Assembly (NCBI RefSeq): GCF_003202035.1
Contig: NZ_QJKC01000002.1
Coordinates: forward strand, 251,858 to 315,857
DNA: 64,000 bases
Direction: 5' to 3'
DNA from: Aquitalea magnusonii
Lineage (GTDB): Bacteria; Pseudomonadota; Gammaproteobacteria; Burkholderiales; Chromobacteriaceae
The notes under the pieces are model-generated. The model did no database searches. It was not told where the DNA came from and saw only the letters and a list, made by a program, of their open reading frames with translations. Position numbers and translations under genes: made by a program. Positions 62,932 through 64,000 of this stretch are shown piece after piece (the stretch's first letter is position 1; each line of letters starts with the position of its first letter).

Positions 62932-64000
62932 ATGTTGATCGGTGTTCCCAAGGAAATCAAAAACCACGAGTATCGTGTGGGTCTCACCCCTTCCGGCGTG
63001 CGCGAACTGGTCGCCCACGGCCACAAGGTGCTGGTGCAGACCCAGGCCGGGCTGGCCATCGGTTTTACCGATGAACAGTACATCCAGTCCGGGGCCTCGA
63101 TAGCTTCTTCGGCAGAAGAGGTATTTTCCAAGGCCGAGATGGTGGTGAAGGTAAAAGAACCGCAGCCGGTGGAGTGCCGCATGCTGCGTACCGGCCAGAT
63201 CCTGTTTACCTATCTGCACCTGGCGCCGGACCCGGAGCAAACCAAGCTGCTGACCGAATCCGGCGCGGTGGCCATTGCCTACGAAACCGTGACCGACGAG
63301 CGCGGCGGCCTGCCCTTGCTGGCACCGATGTCGGAAGTGGCCGGGCGCATGGCCATCCAGGCCGGCGCCCATGCGCTGGAAAAAGCCCAGGGCGGACGTG
63401 GCGTGCTGCTGGGTGGCGTGCCGGGCGTGGCACCGGCGCGCGTGGTGGTGATCGGTGGTGGTGTGGTGGGCCTGAATGCGGCGCGCATGGCGGCCGGGCT
63501 GGGCGCCGATGTCACCATTCTGGACAAGTCGCTGCCGCGCCTGAAGGAAATCGATATGGTGTTCGGTGGCCGCATCAAGACCCTGGTGTCCAATACCGCC
63601 AATATCGACGAATCCATCCGCGAAGCCGACATGGTGGTCGGTGCGGTGCTGATTCCGGGAGCGGCGGCACCCAAGCTGGTGACCCGCGCCATGCTGGGCA
63701 ATATGAAACCGGGTGCGGTGCTGGTGGATGTGGCCATCGACCAGGGCGGCTGTTTCGAAACCAGCCGCGCGACGACACATCAGGACCCCATCTATGTGGT
63801 GGATGGCATCGTGCATTACTGCGTGGCCAATATGCCGGGCGGCGTGGCCCGCACCTCCACCCAGGCGCTGAACAATGCCACCCTGCCCTTCACGCTGGAA
63901 CTGGCCAACAAGGGCTGGCGTCAGGCACTGCTGGACAATGCCCACCTGCGCAATGGCCTGAATGTGTGCCATGGCAAGATCACCTACAAGGCGGTGGCCG
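62932..64000 (+). CDS. ald: alanine dehydrogenase, 5' part (runs off window)
   Basis: Open from the ATG at 62932, preceded by AAGGAGACGG, to the last base; 356 of about 370 residues are present and no stop codon is reached. [20 protein letters not shown], the substrate Lys in VVKVKEPQP, the His in FTYLHLAPD, the Rossmann loop [17 protein letters not shown] and the [19 protein letters not shown] segment are all those of NAD-dependent L-alanine dehydrogenase. It interconverts alanine and pyruvate plus ammonia. Confidence 0.96.
   Translation, partial: MLIGVPKEIKNHEYRVGLTPSGVRELVAHGHKVLVQTQAGLAIGFTDEQYIQSGASIASSAEEVFSKAEMVVKVKEPQPVECRMLRTGQILFTYLHLAPDPEQTKLLTESGAVAIAYETVTDERGGLPLLAPMSEVAGRMAIQAGAHALEKAQGGRGVLLGGVPGVAPARVVVIGGGVVGLNAARMAAGLGADVTILDKSLPRLKEIDMVFGGRIKTLVSNTANIDESIREADMVVGAVLIPGAAAPKLVTRAMLGNMKPGAVLVDVAIDQGGCFETSRATTHQDPIYVVDGIVHYCVANMPGGVARTSTQALNNATLPFTLELANKGWRQALLDNAHLRNGLNVCHGKITYKAVA

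Overview
The window is GC-rich, densely coded chromosomal DNA from a Gram-negative bacterium. An outer-membrane lipid A palmitoyltransferase (PagP), a Gcr-family membrane protein, a CysB-type regulator and gene-level similarity to Chromobacteriaceae point to Betaproteobacteria, order Neisseriales, probably a Chromobacterium/Aquitalea-like organism. That placement is inference from protein families; no rRNA or tRNA gene lies in the window. I see no prophage, transposase or CRISPR array. The only repeat family is a ~106-bp palindromic-ended intergenic element present three times.

Layout. 1-10.6 kb: end of an MFS transporter, a stress protein, a monooxygenase/DJ-1 pair, an AraC regulator, a thiolase, an orphan sugar-binding protein, a Tat-exported PchP-like phosphatase with a divergent DeoR regulator, a CysB-like regulator, pagP and a small secreted protein. 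10.7-21.5 kb (minus strand): a complete urea module, urtABCDE (urea ABC transporter) followed by ureDABCEFG (nickel urease and its maturation proteins), many genes overlapping by 4 nt. 21.7-26.3 kb: MFS and FUSC exporters, an orphan TAXI-type binding protein, and a MerR regulator with a carboxymuconolactone decarboxylase-like partner. 26.5-30.9 kb: a two-component system whose 1131-residue hybrid kinase carries a complete NCS1 (purine/cytosine permease) domain and a cysteine cluster as its sensor part. 31-35.4 kb: LysR regulator, two MFS transporters, CDP-diacylglycerol pyrophosphatase. 35.5-38.3 kb: a ProVWX-type betaine/choline ABC transporter.

38.4-43.1 kb holds fae (formaldehyde-activating enzyme homologue), an aldo/keto reductase and a succinate-semialdehyde-type dehydrogenase in one operon, divergent from a MocR regulator across a perfect 9-bp inverted repeat. 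43.2-49.7 kb is a catabolic operon: aldehyde dehydrogenase, MFS transporter, enolase-superfamily acid dehydratase, GMC oxidoreductase and an IclR regulator. 49.8-51.3 kb is a fluoride-resistance unit: a fluoride riboswitch in front of a CLC-F type antiporter. Then come a TerC/Alx protein, HtpX protease with a divergent NhaR-like regulator, the Gcr membrane protein, a 2-aminoethylphosphonate-type ABC transporter, a diguanylate cyclase, and alanine dehydrogenase running off the right edge.

The main items for a second look are the permease-kinase fusion next to the urea genes, the fluoride riboswitch/CLC-F pair, the orphan Fae operon, the uncharacterised sugar-acid-like operon, and the palindromic repeat family. 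Three ABC operons (urt, pro, phn) share one design: a strong hairpin directly after the binding-protein gene.
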